Shown here in pieces: positions 26,345 to 35,530 of a stretch of DNA of 64,000 bases (position 1 is its first letter; each line of letters starts with the position of its first letter). The stretch is from positions 310,001-374,000 of the forward strand of contig JAILXV010000005.1 of the NCBI GenBank assembly GCA_045430285.1. Reading direction: 5' to 3'. The notes under the pieces were generated by a model. That model was not told the DNA's origin and made no database searches. It saw only the letters and a list, made by a program, of their open reading frames with translations. A program made the position numbers and the translations under genes. The stretch is from Agarilytica sp045430285. GTDB lineage: Bacteria > Pseudomonadota > Gammaproteobacteria > Pseudomonadales > Cellvibrionaceae.

Positions 26345-27565
26345 ATGCTGCTCAAAAAGATAAAGAAAGAGATTGCCGCCACACCGCCTCCGAAAGGATT
26401 CTCACTTTCTAACGAGGAGTGGCCTTCTGCTATTTCTCATATATATAATTTCAAACAAACTCCCCAAACTTATAAAGGCCTATTCTCAAGAACCATCGAG
26501 GACAAAGAGGTTTCTCAGTGGCTTGAGACCATTGGGGAACACTTCAAGGAAGCTTACAAACAAGCACCTCACAAAGACAATAAAACCTTCAAGTTCAAAT
26601 TTATAGACTTGTTTGCGGGGATTGGAGGCTTCCGTCTTTCGCTAAATAAGCACGGGGGAAAGTGTGTCTTTTCTTCCGAGTGGGATAAAGCGGCACAAGA
26701 AACATACTTTAAAAACTATGGTGAAATCCCATTTGGAGACTTGACTCAGCTCACTAATTCCGAAATATCGGATTATAGGCTTAAAAAGTTTATTCCCGAC
26801 CACGACATTCTAGCCGCAGGCTTTCCTTGCCAACCGTTTTCTAAAGCAGGAATATCCGCAAGAACTGCCCTAAACCAAGCTCACGGGTTTAACTGCGAGT
26901 CACAAGGAACATTATTTTATGATGTTGCTAGAATAATTCACCTAAAAAAGCCCAAGGCTGTATTTTTAGAGAATGTGAGAAACTTAAAATCTTACGATGG
27001 TGGTCAAACCTTTGAAATAATCAAAGACACAATAGAAGATATGGGCTATCACTTCACATCAACGGTAATTAACTCAAACACCAAAGTCCCGCAAAACCGC
27101 CAAAGATGCTATATGATCGCGGTTAAGAAGGAGTTTTCCCCATTTATCTTTGATTTAGAGCGATTTAAAGGAAAGCCCATACCCTTAAAATCAATATTGA
27201 ACACCAATCCAGAAGAGATAAATGAATATCAAATCTCTCAAGCCTTGTGGAACGGACACATAGGGAGGACCAAACGAAATATTGAAAGGGGAACAGGCTT
27301 TAAAGCGCTTGAGGTAGATATTAACAAGCCAGCAAACACACTTGTCGCGAGATACGGCAAAGACGGTAAGGAGTGTTTAATCCCGATGGAAAGTGGCCCC
27401 CCAAGAAAGCTAACGAAACGAGAAGCGGCAAAACTTCAAGGCTACCCCAATAATTTTATTCTACCCGACAGTAAAACTCCAACATACAAGCAAATGGGAA
27501 ACTCTGTATCTGTTCCAGTCATTACAGAAATATCCAGACAACTAATTCGGCATTTGGAGCAGTAA
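26345..27565 (+). CDS. Type II DNA cytosine-5 methyltransferase (Dcm-like)
   Basis: 406 residues from the ATG at 26345; an upstream TTG lies in the tRNA terminator. All C5-methyltransferase motifs are present: I (FIDLFAGIGGFRLSL), IV (AGFPCQPFSKAG, catalytic Cys), VI (ENVRN), VIII (QNRQRCYMI), IX (REAAKLQGYP) and X (YKQMGNSVSVPV). The target-recognition region contains ARYGKDGKE, which resembles the Dcm/M.EcoRII group. A helical N-terminal extension of about 85 residues precedes motif I. AT-rich relative to its neighbours; one base separates it from the next gene, its predicted restriction partner. Confidence 0.92.
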   Translation: MLLKKIKKEIAATPPPKGFSLSNEEWPSAISHIYNFKQTPQTYKGLFSRTIEDKEVSQWLETIGEHFKEAYKQAPHKDNKTFKFKFIDLFAGIGGFRLSLNKHGGKCVFSSEWDKAAQETYFKNYGEIPFGDLTQLTNSEISDYRLKKFIPDHDILAAGFPCQPFSKAGISARTALNQAHGFNCESQGTLFYDVARIIHLKKPKAVFLENVRNLKSYDGGQTFEIIKDTIEDMGYHFTSTVINSNTKVPQNRQRCYMIAVKKEFSPFIFDLERFKGKPIPLKSILNTNPEEINEYQISQALWNGHIGRTKRNIERGTGFKALEVDINKPANTLVARYGKDGKECLIPMESGPPRKLTKREAAKLQGYPNNFILPDSKTPTYKQMGNSVSVPVITEISRQLIRHLEQ

Positions 27566-27566
27566 A

Positions 27567-28649
27567 ATGGAATATAAGCTTCGTAGAGATCTCAATCACA
27601 TCGAAAAGATTTATTGGTTTTTACGGTATTTTGTTGAGACCGACAAAGCAGCTCTGGGAAAGAATATCAAAAAGGTCAGCAGCATAGCTGAAACACTGGG
27701 AGCTACTATTGCAAGCACCCAAAGTCTTGAAACGAAAGAGAAGCTAAATATTCTTTTCGGTGTCCTTACAGACAGTATATTAGACGGAGTTAAAGAAGAA
27801 TCCCAGGTCCAGGCAAAACTATTTAGCCTAATCGCAGACTTGAGCGAGCTATTAGAAAGCGAGAACGATTATAAAAGCCTTATTTTCTGCTTGAACAACA
27901 TCCTAACACCCAGCAATCAAGCTTTAGAGATAGTACCAACAAAAGAAGCAACAGAAATAGCCAAAATATACGCCAAAAACCTTTTAGATGAAAAAGGAAC
28001 AAAAGGGTTAGGAAACATTCTTACCCAATGGGACTCTATCACTTTAGATATATGCCTTAACAGAGAAAGAGATATTTGCTCAAAACTGTTCTTCGACATC
28101 CGTAAAAAATTAGAAACAAAGCAAGAGTTTTTCTTTAAAGAAACTGAAGACAACCCAACAAACTCCGACGTCATATTGTCAGCACTTGGGCAGGAATTCG
28201 AGAGAAGACTCGGACAAAAACGAAAACAAAGATCTGGCCAAGATTTAGAAGACGCAACAACATACATATTTAGTTATTACGACATCCCTTGTGCAGAATC
28301 TCCCAGCCACTTTACAGCAGCCATAGAGGTCGATAATTGGATAAAGGACAGTAAGGGCTGGTATATCGGGTTTAGTCTTAAGAGGACATTAAGGGAGCGA
28401 TGGAAGCAAACCGTCGTTGATAAGGATACCCTCACAGAGTTTAGAGTTCGACACATCATTCACCTAATTTGTAATGATGGAGATCTAAGCGACCAAAAAA
28501 TTGGCGATATGGGAGCCAAACGACACCTATTCTTTGTCCCTGATAGCTCATCAGTTCTAACTAGGGTTAACAATGACAATGTCTTATCCGACTATGTAAA
28601 ACCAATGTCACAGCTAATAGACTTTATCCAGAAAAGTCGAAAAAGTTAG
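27567..28649 (+). CDS. Predicted type II restriction endonuclease (EcoRII-C-like)
   Basis: 360 residues, one base after the methyltransferase stop. No family is certain at sight, but the C-terminal third has a PD-(D/E)xK-like layout: RSGQDLEDA, then AAIEVDNW, then GFSLKRTLRERWKQTV. The last resembles the catalytic Lys segment of the EcoRII C-terminal nuclease. The helical N-terminal two thirds are unfamiliar. Pairing with a Dcm-like enzyme makes a restriction endonuclease by far the likeliest role; a CC(N or W)GG-type target is a guess. AT-rich, so probably acquired. Confidence 0.75.
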   Translation: MEYKLRRDLNHIEKIYWFLRYFVETDKAALGKNIKKVSSIAETLGATIASTQSLETKEKLNILFGVLTDSILDGVKEESQVQAKLFSLIADLSELLESENDYKSLIFCLNNILTPSNQALEIVPTKEATEIAKIYAKNLLDEKGTKGLGNILTQWDSITLDICLNRERDICSKLFFDIRKKLETKQEFFFKETEDNPTNSDVILSALGQEFERRLGQKRKQRSGQDLEDATTYIFSYYDIPCAESPSHFTAAIEVDNWIKDSKGWYIGFSLKRTLRERWKQTVVDKDTLTEFRVRHIIHLICNDGDLSDQKIGDMGAKRHLFFVPDSSSVLTRVNNDNVLSDYVKPMSQLIDFIQKSRKS

Positions 28650-28856
28650 CTACGAGACATTAACTGTAATGGCTCGACTGAGCTTACTGAATCTGATCCA
28701 ATATAAAAAAGAACGACTAAACCACTCATTCGTCTTCCGACGAGTTTCATGCTTAGCCGCTGCTCGTTTTGCGCTTTTTGATCTCTTGTGCACGCCCCCT
28801 TTGCGCATAATAGGATGACAGGCATGTAAATTCCGGCGATCTTGCCGTTTAGACAT
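28650..28856 (-). CDS. Small basic protein of unknown function
   Basis: 68 residues from an ATG at 28856 with GGAGA 8 bases upstream. The first 48 residues are strongly basic, with MSKRQDRRNLHACHPIMRKG followed by GVHKRSKSAKRAAAKHETRRK; the tail is more hydrophobic. I recognise no family for certain, though the HPIMRKGGVH block looks like a conserved small gammaproteobacterial protein. Charge suggests nucleic-acid or ribosome binding (inference). Its stop abuts the endonuclease stop head to head. Confidence 0.6.
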   Translation of the reverse strand: MSKRQDRRNLHACHPIMRKGGVHKRSKSAKRAAAKHETRRKTNEWFSRSFLYWIRFSKLSRAITVNVS

Positions 28857-29106
28857 ATGATTCTCCATTTTAGTTTTATTCGTTATTCATTCAGCACCGG
28901 TATCACATGAGCATGCTTGATACTGACGCCAAAAACATCGTAAATTTAAGTCAATAAACAATAGATGACTTCGATATATTCTAGGTTGCACATGCAGCCT
29001 ATTACCGATTATTTTTATATATCTTTATCGGAAAACCATCATCTTGTGTATTACGTGGCTCTATTCTCACACATATAACTCACCTCGATTCAATTATTGC
29101 AAACAT

Positions 29107-29141
29107 AAAAAAACCCCGACCAATTTCCTAGTCAGGGTTTT
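29107..29141 (-). terminator. Intrinsic terminator, minus strand
   Basis: On the minus strand AAAACCCTGAC-N10-GTCGGGGTTTTTTT: an 11-bp stem with one mismatch, and seven T. The plus-strand side ends in TTTTCC, so it may work both ways. The loop carries TAGGAAATT. Confidence 0.75.
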
Positions 29142-29262
29142 CCGACTGGAAGATGCATAAATCACCTTCCACGAACTATGTACTCGAAAGGCGCTAGTTA
29201 ATTTGTCCTGCTATTTTATTCATATATTTTTGCCTCTCTCGATTCAAAATTGCTATCTGATT
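29107..29262 (-). ncRNA. Candidate small RNA (about 155 nt)
   Basis: A near-consensus promoter upstream and a strong terminator downstream bracket about 155 bases with no gene of normal size. An internal hairpin TGGAAG...CTTCCA (29146-29170) precedes the terminator. Four GGA triplets are present (AGGACA, TGGAAGG, CGGAAAA, AGGAAAT); the last sits in the terminator loop, a layout seen in CsrA/RsmA-binding RNAs. A nine-codon frame with GAGAGG upstream (ATG near 29222) could instead make it a leader. Family not recognised. Confidence 0.45.
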
Positions 29263-29268
29263 TTTCGA

Positions 29269-29296
29269 ATTCTACACCCGAATAAATTCTTGTCAA
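29269..29296 (-). promoter_or_regulatory. Near-consensus sigma-70 promoter
   Basis: Minus-strand TTGACA (29291-29296), 16 bases, TAGAAT (29269-29274). This is the strongest sigma-70 promoter I see in the window, and it does not point at any nearby start codon of normal spacing. Confidence 0.65.
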
Positions 29297-29609
29297 CGAA
29301 TAAGCTAAAACCATCCAACTCAGAGGCGGTACTTATAACCTACTATTAGCAGGAGAACGGTATTAAGAAACTTTCTTCATCTTTTCGTTTTGTCCCCATA
29401 CTCATGCTATAAACAAATTAGCCGATACGCCTAAAGAAATTTATCCCTGGTACCGATAACAGCAATAATAGCTCTAAAATCAGAATAGCCCCGCCATAAT
29501 ATCTTAACGATAAAACGCTAGGATATGGCGCGTTATTTTACTATTCCATTATTTCCGTCTACCTTTTTAAGTAGACTTTGACATAAACATACCGATTTAC
29601 TTTTCTCTC

Positions 29610-31172
29610 ATGAAAACCAACTTGCCCGTTACACACAAGAATATCCCAATGTCTGCAAGCGCCAGAATCGTTTCCACAACGAATTCTGGCGGCCAAATCA
29701 CTTATGCTAATCAGGACTTCTGCGATATCGCCGGTTTTACGATGGAAGAGCTGGAGATGCAGCCTCACAACATCATTCGCCACCCAGATATGCCGCGCCC
29801 TGCATTCAAGATGATGTGGGACACATTAAAGTCAGGCGGTTCATGGATGGGGATAGTGAAGAACCGCTGCAAGAACGGCGATCATTACTGGGTAGATGCA
29901 TTTGCAACGCCATTAATCGAGAACGGACAGGCCGTTGGCTTTCAATCCGTACGTGTAAAACCCAGCGATGAACAGATTCAGAATGCAGAGAAGGCTTATC
30001 AAAGAATTAACGAGGGTAAATCACTACCAGGCCTGCCGATGTCATTACAAACACGCATCATCAGCGCTATTACCTTAAGCCTTATCGCTTGTGCGATAGC
30101 TAACTTGCTCATCGGAGGGGGCGCTGTAGGTGCTCTTGCAGGGCTTGCCGCAGGTGGTGTTGTCGGTGTCTTATCTGCAGTATTGATTGCAGCCCCTTGG
30201 AAAAAAGCCGCTGAAGAGTCAAAGCGTATTATTGACGACCCCGTTGCCCTTGCGACTTACACGAATAGAAAAGATGAACTTGGTCAGCTCCAACTAGCAC
30301 AGCATATGCTCACATCAAAACTTGAGACGGTTATTTGGCGCCTTAACGACGCCTCCCAAGAGCTCGAGAATATCTCCTCAGAAACCGCCATTACCGCCGA
30401 ATCTACCGCACGAGATATGGCAGGACAAAGACTAGAAGTGGAACAGGTGGCTACCGCCATCAACGAAATGGCCGCCACCGTAAATGAAGTGGCTCATAAC
30501 GCGTCGGAGGCCGCAAACGCTACGGATAATGCGAGAAACCAAGTTGCCCAAGGAAAAACCGTCGTAGAAAAAGGCATCTCAACTACCAGCCAATTAGCGG
30601 GATGCGTGCAAGAAGCTGCGGATGTCATTACCAGTCTGGCAGATGTTACTGATGCGATTGGCGGCGTAGTCGAGATGATTCGCAATATCGCCGAGCAAAC
30701 CAACCTGCTCGCCCTTAACGCGGCTATTGAAGCCGCACGCGCAGGCGAGCAAGGTCGAGGCTTTGCGGTGGTTGCAGATGAGGTAAGAAGCCTCGCGAGT
30801 AAAACCCAATCATCGACCGATGAAATCCAGAGCATGATACAAAAGCTTCAAGGTGCTGCAGATAAGGCCGTGGAAGCCATGAACCAAGGCAAACTCGTCG
30901 CGGAAGATAATGAACAACACTCGTCATTAATGGGTGAGTCGCTGGACAGCATCGACAGTGCCGTCGATATGCTAGCAAATATGGTATTACAGATTGCGAC
31001 AGCCGCTGAAGAACAAGGCTCAGTCGCCGAAGAAATTAATCGTAATATATGCAATATCAATCACATATCCGAACAAACTCAACAAAGCACACAACACTCT
31101 CACGACAGTATTGAAAAACTTACCCAGCAAATCAATAAATTACAGGGCATTGTGAATCATTTCAAAAACTAG
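29610..31172 (+). CDS. Aer-like PAS-domain methyl-accepting chemotaxis protein
   Basis: 520 residues. A PAS domain (about 10-125) with GQITYANQDFCDIAGFTMEEL and NIIRHPDMPRPAF is typical of the Aer aerotaxis receptor, which binds FAD and senses redox. A hydrophobic membrane anchor follows (about 150-195), then the signalling domain with the conserved hairpin tip EQTNLLALNAAIEAARAGEQ. No periplasmic domain. Single gene; sensing of oxygen or energy state is inferred from the PAS type. Confidence 0.9.
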   Translation: MKTNLPVTHKNIPMSASARIVSTTNSGGQITYANQDFCDIAGFTMEELEMQPHNIIRHPDMPRPAFKMMWDTLKSGGSWMGIVKNRCKNGDHYWVDAFATPLIENGQAVGFQSVRVKPSDEQIQNAEKAYQRINEGKSLPGLPMSLQTRIISAITLSLIACAIANLLIGGGAVGALAGLAAGGVVGVLSAVLIAAPWKKAAEESKRIIDDPVALATYTNRKDELGQLQLAQHMLTSKLETVIWRLNDASQELENISSETAITAESTARDMAGQRLEVEQVATAINEMAATVNEVAHNASEAANATDNARNQVAQGKTVVEKGISTTSQLAGCVQEAADVITSLADVTDAIGGVVEMIRNIAEQTNLLALNAAIEAARAGEQGRGFAVVADEVRSLASKTQSSTDEIQSMIQKLQGAADKAVEAMNQGKLVAEDNEQHSSLMGESLDSIDSAVDMLANMVLQIATAAEEQGSVAEEINRNICNINHISEQTQQSTQHSHDSIEKLTQQINKLQGIVNHFKN

Positions 31173-31409
31173 AGCGTGAAGAGTTTTACAAAACAACCCC
31201 GAGCCAAAACAATAGGGTGATGCACCTGCGCCATTCTTATATCGACCCCACCGCCATTCAAAAAATCTACCGAAGCAACAAAGGTCCCTCCTAGTCCTCC
31301 TCAGGCAGCGTTTATTAGCGGATATATTGACATCCGTTTCCGCCCAGAGATTGAGGAGAACGTCCTGCCAGGTGTTTCAGTTTAATACAATAAAATAAAG
31401 GGACGTTCC

Positions 31410-32564
31410 ATGGCACTTCATCAATACCATTCGGTATGTTTAGGCATATTATCCACTTTAATCATTTTTGTATTATCAAGCTGCTCTGACGACAACTCAC
31501 CACCAGAAAACACATATACCTACACCATCCCAACACCGGATGATGACTGGGAAACAGCAGATCTCACCGATGTCGATTTAGAAAAAAGTGCTTTCGAGAC
31601 AATATTTGATACTAGAGACATGGAAAGCCTGAATATTCACAGCATTCTCGTGATAAAAAACAATACGCTAGTGCTGGAAGAATACTTTCCTGGGGAAGAC
31701 ATCGAAGGGAACACTTTCGATTATGATAGAAACACACCGCACGAAGTGTATTCTGTTACAAAGAGCATCACCTCATTACTCATTGGGATCGCTATTGAAC
31801 AAGGCGTGATTGCGTCCATAGATGATGAAATCAGCGCTTACCTACCCGACTACTCTGCCCTACTTAATACCGATGCCAAAGCCGATATAACGCTTTATGA
31901 CAGCCTCACCATGCAAACTGGCATTCTGTGGGATGAATTTGGGCAGGCTAGAGTAGATGGTCCCACAATACAGTTTATGCAAGCCGATGACCCAATATCT
32001 CACCTATTCAACCTACCACTAGCATCACCCCCGGGGAGCGCATTCAACTACAACACCGGTATCTCATCCATAATGGGAGAGATCATATTTAATGCGAACG
32101 GACAAAACGTCGATAACTTTGCAAACGATAATTTATTTTCTCCTTTAAACATAGGCGATGTGACCTGGCTACAACACGAAAACGGCCTCATTTTTACGGG
32201 TACGGGGCTTAGATTACGTCCTCGTGATATGGCAAAAATAGGTCAACTCATACTAAATAATGGGACTTGGGAAGGCTCGGAAATAGTTAACGGAAACTGG
32301 TTAGATGAATCAACTTCCACCCATGTAACATTCCCAGGGTTACCAGCAAGTTACGGATATTACTGGTGGCTTGATGAACCCCTACTAAGTGATGGCAGTA
32401 CAACCCCATTAATATATGCAGCTGGGTTTGGCGGGCAAAACATATTTGTACTACCGGAATTTGAGATGACGGTCGTCTTTACTTCAGGTAATTTTGGTAC
32501 TGAAAACGCTCGCATAACCAGTGAAATACTGAAAAAAGACATTATTCTCAGCCTTACTCGTTAA
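31410..32564 (+). CDS. Serine hydrolase lipoprotein (beta-lactamase/PBP-C fold)
   Basis: 384 residues. The N-terminus is a lipoprotein signal with lipobox LSSC. The beta-lactamase-related fold is supported by SVTK (Ser-x-x-Lys, catalytic), the YNTG element in FNYNTGISS, and a C-terminal GFGGQ. Family members include esterases, D-aminopeptidases and class C beta-lactamases; the substrate cannot be told. AAGGGA precedes the ATG. First of three exported hydrolases in this stretch. Confidence 0.85.
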   Translation: MALHQYHSVCLGILSTLIIFVLSSCSDDNSPPENTYTYTIPTPDDDWETADLTDVDLEKSAFETIFDTRDMESLNIHSILVIKNNTLVLEEYFPGEDIEGNTFDYDRNTPHEVYSVTKSITSLLIGIAIEQGVIASIDDEISAYLPDYSALLNTDAKADITLYDSLTMQTGILWDEFGQARVDGPTIQFMQADDPISHLFNLPLASPPGSAFNYNTGISSIMGEIIFNANGQNVDNFANDNLFSPLNIGDVTWLQHENGLIFTGTGLRLRPRDMAKIGQLILNNGTWEGSEIVNGNWLDESTSTHVTFPGLPASYGYYWWLDEPLLSDGSTTPLIYAAGFGGQNIFVLPEFEMTVVFTSGNFGTENARITSEILKKDIILSLTR

Positions 32565-32752
32565 CACAGCTGACTCATCTCCGATCCCCAACAACAGGAA
32601 AGTCTTTTTGGGAGGAGTAGTGGTGAAAATATGGCCCCCCGTATTTTCATTGCTCTCCTCTCTTTTTTATTCCTCTACAAAAACATCATTTTATTTCTGC
32701 GCTCCCAGCCCCTCAGAAACAAATTAAAAACACCATAAATTTTATACTCGAG

Positions 32753-32777
32753 AAAAGGCCACGCATAACGTGGCCTC
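32753..32777 (-). terminator. Hairpin between convergent hydrolase genes
   Basis: AGGCCACG-CATAA-CGTGGCCT forms a perfect 8-bp stem. On the minus strand it is followed by TTTTCTCG, fitting the end of the PHB-depolymerase-like gene; on the plus strand the T-run is weak. Confidence 0.65.
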
Positions 32778-32819
32778 TAATAGATTTTTAAAAACCTTAA
32801 AAATCCATAGTTTCCATTT

Positions 32820-33791
32820 TTACAAACGACGGTTATTATCAAAGAAAAAACTAGTAATATATTCTGGGTAGTTAATATGTGTATGATCGATATATCTACC
32901 GCCACCAGAACTTCCGCGACCTGCTGGCCAAGCGTGTTTCATGCCATTGACCATAACCTTGGAAATACGCGGACCTATACCATCACACAACGTTGTTACA
33001 TCGCCACCACCAGATAGCGTACTGGTACTACACACGGATATATTTGAACCATCTTGCTCATATACCAAATCAAATATTTCTGTATTACGTTGTGCGTGCG
33101 CCGGACCTACAGAGGTATCACGTGTCCCGTGAACATTGTTATATACTTGAGTGTACAACTTATTTTTACGGGAACCGGCCAAACTATTACAGTTACTTCG
33201 GCCTTTTGTTGCAGAGATCCCAGGTCTTCTTAAGTCACTGCCTCTTGAACCAGGAGCTGGACCAGCGTTAACACCTGCTCCTGCAAAAATATCGGGCGCA
33301 AGACACGCCATTTGATTCGTCATCCCTGCGCCTGAAGACAAACCCGTAATATACACTTGCTTAGGATCAAGGTTGAGAGACGTATCAGAAAGCAAGGCGT
33401 TCACCATGTTAATTAAGTATTTTGCATCTGTTCTGTTTCTCGATGCGCTCATCCCCACATGGAAATTCCAGCATCCCAGCCAACCATACGACCCTTCGTT
33501 AGAAGACTTCGGTAAAGCAACGACCATACCGTAAGCATCGGCGGTGCTTCTCCAGTTCGCGCCTGTTTTGAAATCGCTATGGGTTTGACCACAGCCATGT
33601 AAACTCACCATCAGTGCGCGTTTATTATTTAAGCGAGGGGACGATGTGGGTACATATACATGGGTTTTGAGTTTTCCACCAATAGTGGCTTCGGATCGCC
33701 AGCTACCGGCATTTGCTGATGTTGCGACGACCGTCGTACATAAAATGGATGTAAAGAAAGCGAGTGATTTTATAAATTTATTATGACTCAT
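32820..33791 (-). CDS. Secreted PHB-depolymerase-family esterase
   Basis: 323 residues with a Sec signal peptide (cleavage near SANA, residue 28). Alpha/beta hydrolase of the poly(3-hydroxybutyrate) depolymerase/feruloyl esterase group: oxyanion-region SLHGCGQ, nucleophile elbow GLSSGAG, and a late MKHAWP supplying the catalytic His. No separate polymer-binding domain. The substrate may be an extracellular polyester or an esterified polysaccharide. Confidence 0.85.
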   Translation of the reverse strand: MSHNKFIKSLAFFTSILCTTVVATSANAGSWRSEATIGGKLKTHVYVPTSSPRLNNKRALMVSLHGCGQTHSDFKTGANWRSTADAYGMVVALPKSSNEGSYGWLGCWNFHVGMSASRNRTDAKYLINMVNALLSDTSLNLDPKQVYITGLSSGAGMTNQMACLAPDIFAGAGVNAGPAPGSRGSDLRRPGISATKGRSNCNSLAGSRKNKLYTQVYNNVHGTRDTSVGPAHAQRNTEIFDLVYEQDGSNISVCSTSTLSGGGDVTTLCDGIGPRISKVMVNGMKHAWPAGRGSSGGGRYIDHTHINYPEYITSFFFDNNRRL

Positions 33792-34322
33792 TGTTAAGTT
33801 CTCTCAGGGTTGTATTATCATCGCATGACGTAAGTCAGACGATGTTTTAAGCGCATAGAACACCTTAATACGCTACTCTTGGGTTGTTGTTTGCGGCGAG
33901 CATTATTGTTTTCTGGAACCCCCTCCAACTCGCTACGCATCTCCATACCGCATCTGACTGCACATAAAACATCTATCATCAGAGCGGAAGACAAAATATC
34001 AACAACCGTTGAATTTCCTCAAGAGTTTTCTTTTCTATACAAGAAAATAGTTTCTTCCCTATATAAAACTATTACGATTTATAATTAAAATGTCATAGCA
34101 ATCATCAACACCTATAGTTTTTTATTTTTGCGACAAAAATCCCCAAAGAAATTAAGGCGACAGATCACCACGACAACACAATAAAAATGTAAAATTTTGA
34201 CGACAAATTTTAGTTAGGCATTTAAAAACCACGAGAACTCACAAAATATTTCACATATACCCAGCCATATACCAACATAAAACAGTGACACAACTCACAT
34301 TATTAATAACCAACACTACACC
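33792..34322. other. AT-rich intergenic region with inverted repeats
   Basis: No convincing gene. It holds an AATAGTTT...AAACTATT pair (about 34044-34076) and an 8-base inverted repeat TAAAATTT (34190-34197)/AAATTTTA (34205-34212). These could be terminators or binding sites for the minus-strand esterase gene, whose leader this includes. Confidence 0.4.
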
Positions 34323-35363
34323 TTACCCCCCAGAACCACCGAAGATATATGAAAATATTTCTTGTATAATTTTATTGTGGACGACACCTCTATCGACACC
34401 TTCTCGATCACGACAAAGTGGAATACCTTGTTTAACAATTTTATTATCACACTCATTCAAATATACAAAATGCCCCTCCCCGTCGTTCAAATTTATCAAT
34501 TTAGATCCCCGAATATTTTTTGAATAAAACGGAGCATAATAACGATACAGGAAGAAATCATTATCTTCGGAACCAAATATAAGAACAGGTAAAGATATAC
34601 TCTTTATACTGCGAGGAGAAATACCTGGACCTAGGGCCGGATCTAACAAAATAAGTCGCTTAACTCGCTCGTCCGAAAAATCACCTCCCGCACCACTTGA
34701 CTCCGGTGGTGCAGTCAAACCATTAATATAATTACACGATTTATCACTCTCGGATTTATCAGATTGGCAATAGTCAAAGATCCCCCCCTTCAATAACTTT
34801 GCCCCCGCAAGCGCCAACCCTGTGTACCCACCTGCTGAATGGCCGATAGCCGTAACGTTATCCCAATTTATTCCCGCCACTAGTAACGCGTCACCCGACT
34901 GAAATTGGTCGATGACAAACGATACATCCAGCGGTCTATTCCATATCTTCATGGCTTCTTTTGGATTAATACTTTCTCGACCATAAATCCACGATTCGGA
35001 ATAGTGAGACACCCCCACCACCACAAACCCCAGAGAAGATAGGGCTGTACCTATCCATTGATACTCAAGCGCGGACCCCATCATCCCAGGAGAAAGGATA
35101 AACACTTGATCTTTCTTGGCTTCAGAAGACAAACAAATATCAGAACCACTCCGGCTAACACATTCTGTTTCCGATTGCTTGGGATACCATAGTGTGACCT
35201 TTACCGGCCGCTGACGACTATCATCATATAAATCCATAGACGCCATCCCGGAAATAAATTCCGAACCAATCCCAATATTACCCCCGGCACTCGAACCAAA
35301 CACCAACGGAGAAACACATAAAACCGACGCGATCACCCATTTCACAAAACTAAACTTAGACAT
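34323..35363 (-). CDS. Exported alpha/beta hydrolase (PAF-acetylhydrolase/dienelactone-hydrolase-like)
   Basis: 346 residues with an N-terminal signal (about 1-23). The VKVTLWYP opening, the ILSPGMMGS oxyanion region, the nucleophile elbow GHSAGG and the acid-bearing ILLDPALGP resemble the platelet-activating-factor acetylhydrolase group. Three or more Cys pairs suggest periplasmic disulfides. Substrate unknown. Confidence 0.82.
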   Translation of the reverse strand: MSKFSFVKWVIASVLCVSPLVFGSSAGGNIGIGSEFISGMASMDLYDDSRQRPVKVTLWYPKQSETECVSRSGSDICLSSEAKKDQVFILSPGMMGSALEYQWIGTALSSLGFVVVGVSHYSESWIYGRESINPKEAMKIWNRPLDVSFVIDQFQSGDALLVAGINWDNVTAIGHSAGGYTGLALAGAKLLKGGIFDYCQSDKSESDKSCNYINGLTAPPESSGAGGDFSDERVKRLILLDPALGPGISPRSIKSISLPVLIFGSEDNDFFLYRYYAPFYSKNIRGSKLINLNDGEGHFVYLNECDNKIVKQGIPLCRDREGVDRGVVHNKIIQEIFSYIFGGSGG

Positions 35364-35530
35364 AATCAGACTCCCTTAAACGTAAAACATCATCGTAAGT
35401 CCCCGCACCGTTAAAAACAGGTGCCAAAAGTCATTAGATTATCGAATGCAAAAAACTATGACTTTCTACCTATTCCCCCACACACCAAGAGTCTGTACTA
35501 TAAATTTTCTGAAAAACGCTAGATATTTCT

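Larger units (their letters stand above)
28857..29609. other. 750-base intergenic stretch holding a candidate small RNA
   Basis: No protein gene beyond tiny frames. It contains a consensus minus-strand promoter (29269-29296), a strong minus-strand terminator (29107-29141) and, on the plus strand before the chemoreceptor, a loosely sigma-28-like pair TAAA (29475) and GCCATAAT (29493) with spacing one base short. The rest is AT-rich without visible structure. Confidence 0.6.

Noticed and set aside
26246..28868. Integrative element at the tRNA
   Set aside because: No integrase and no repeat of the tRNA 3-prime end further right; only the R-M pair is present.
29475..29500. Sigma-28 promoter for the chemoreceptor
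   Set aside because: TAAA and GCCATAAT are one base too close and the -10 deviates from GCCGATAA.
32631..32738. 35-codon hydrophobic ORF after the serine hydrolase
   Set aside because: GGAGGAG lies 13 bases from the ATG, too far, and another frame is also open; no conserved features.
33879..34088. 69-codon plus-strand ORF
   Set aside because: No ribosome site, no family resemblance, AT-rich leader of a divergent gene.
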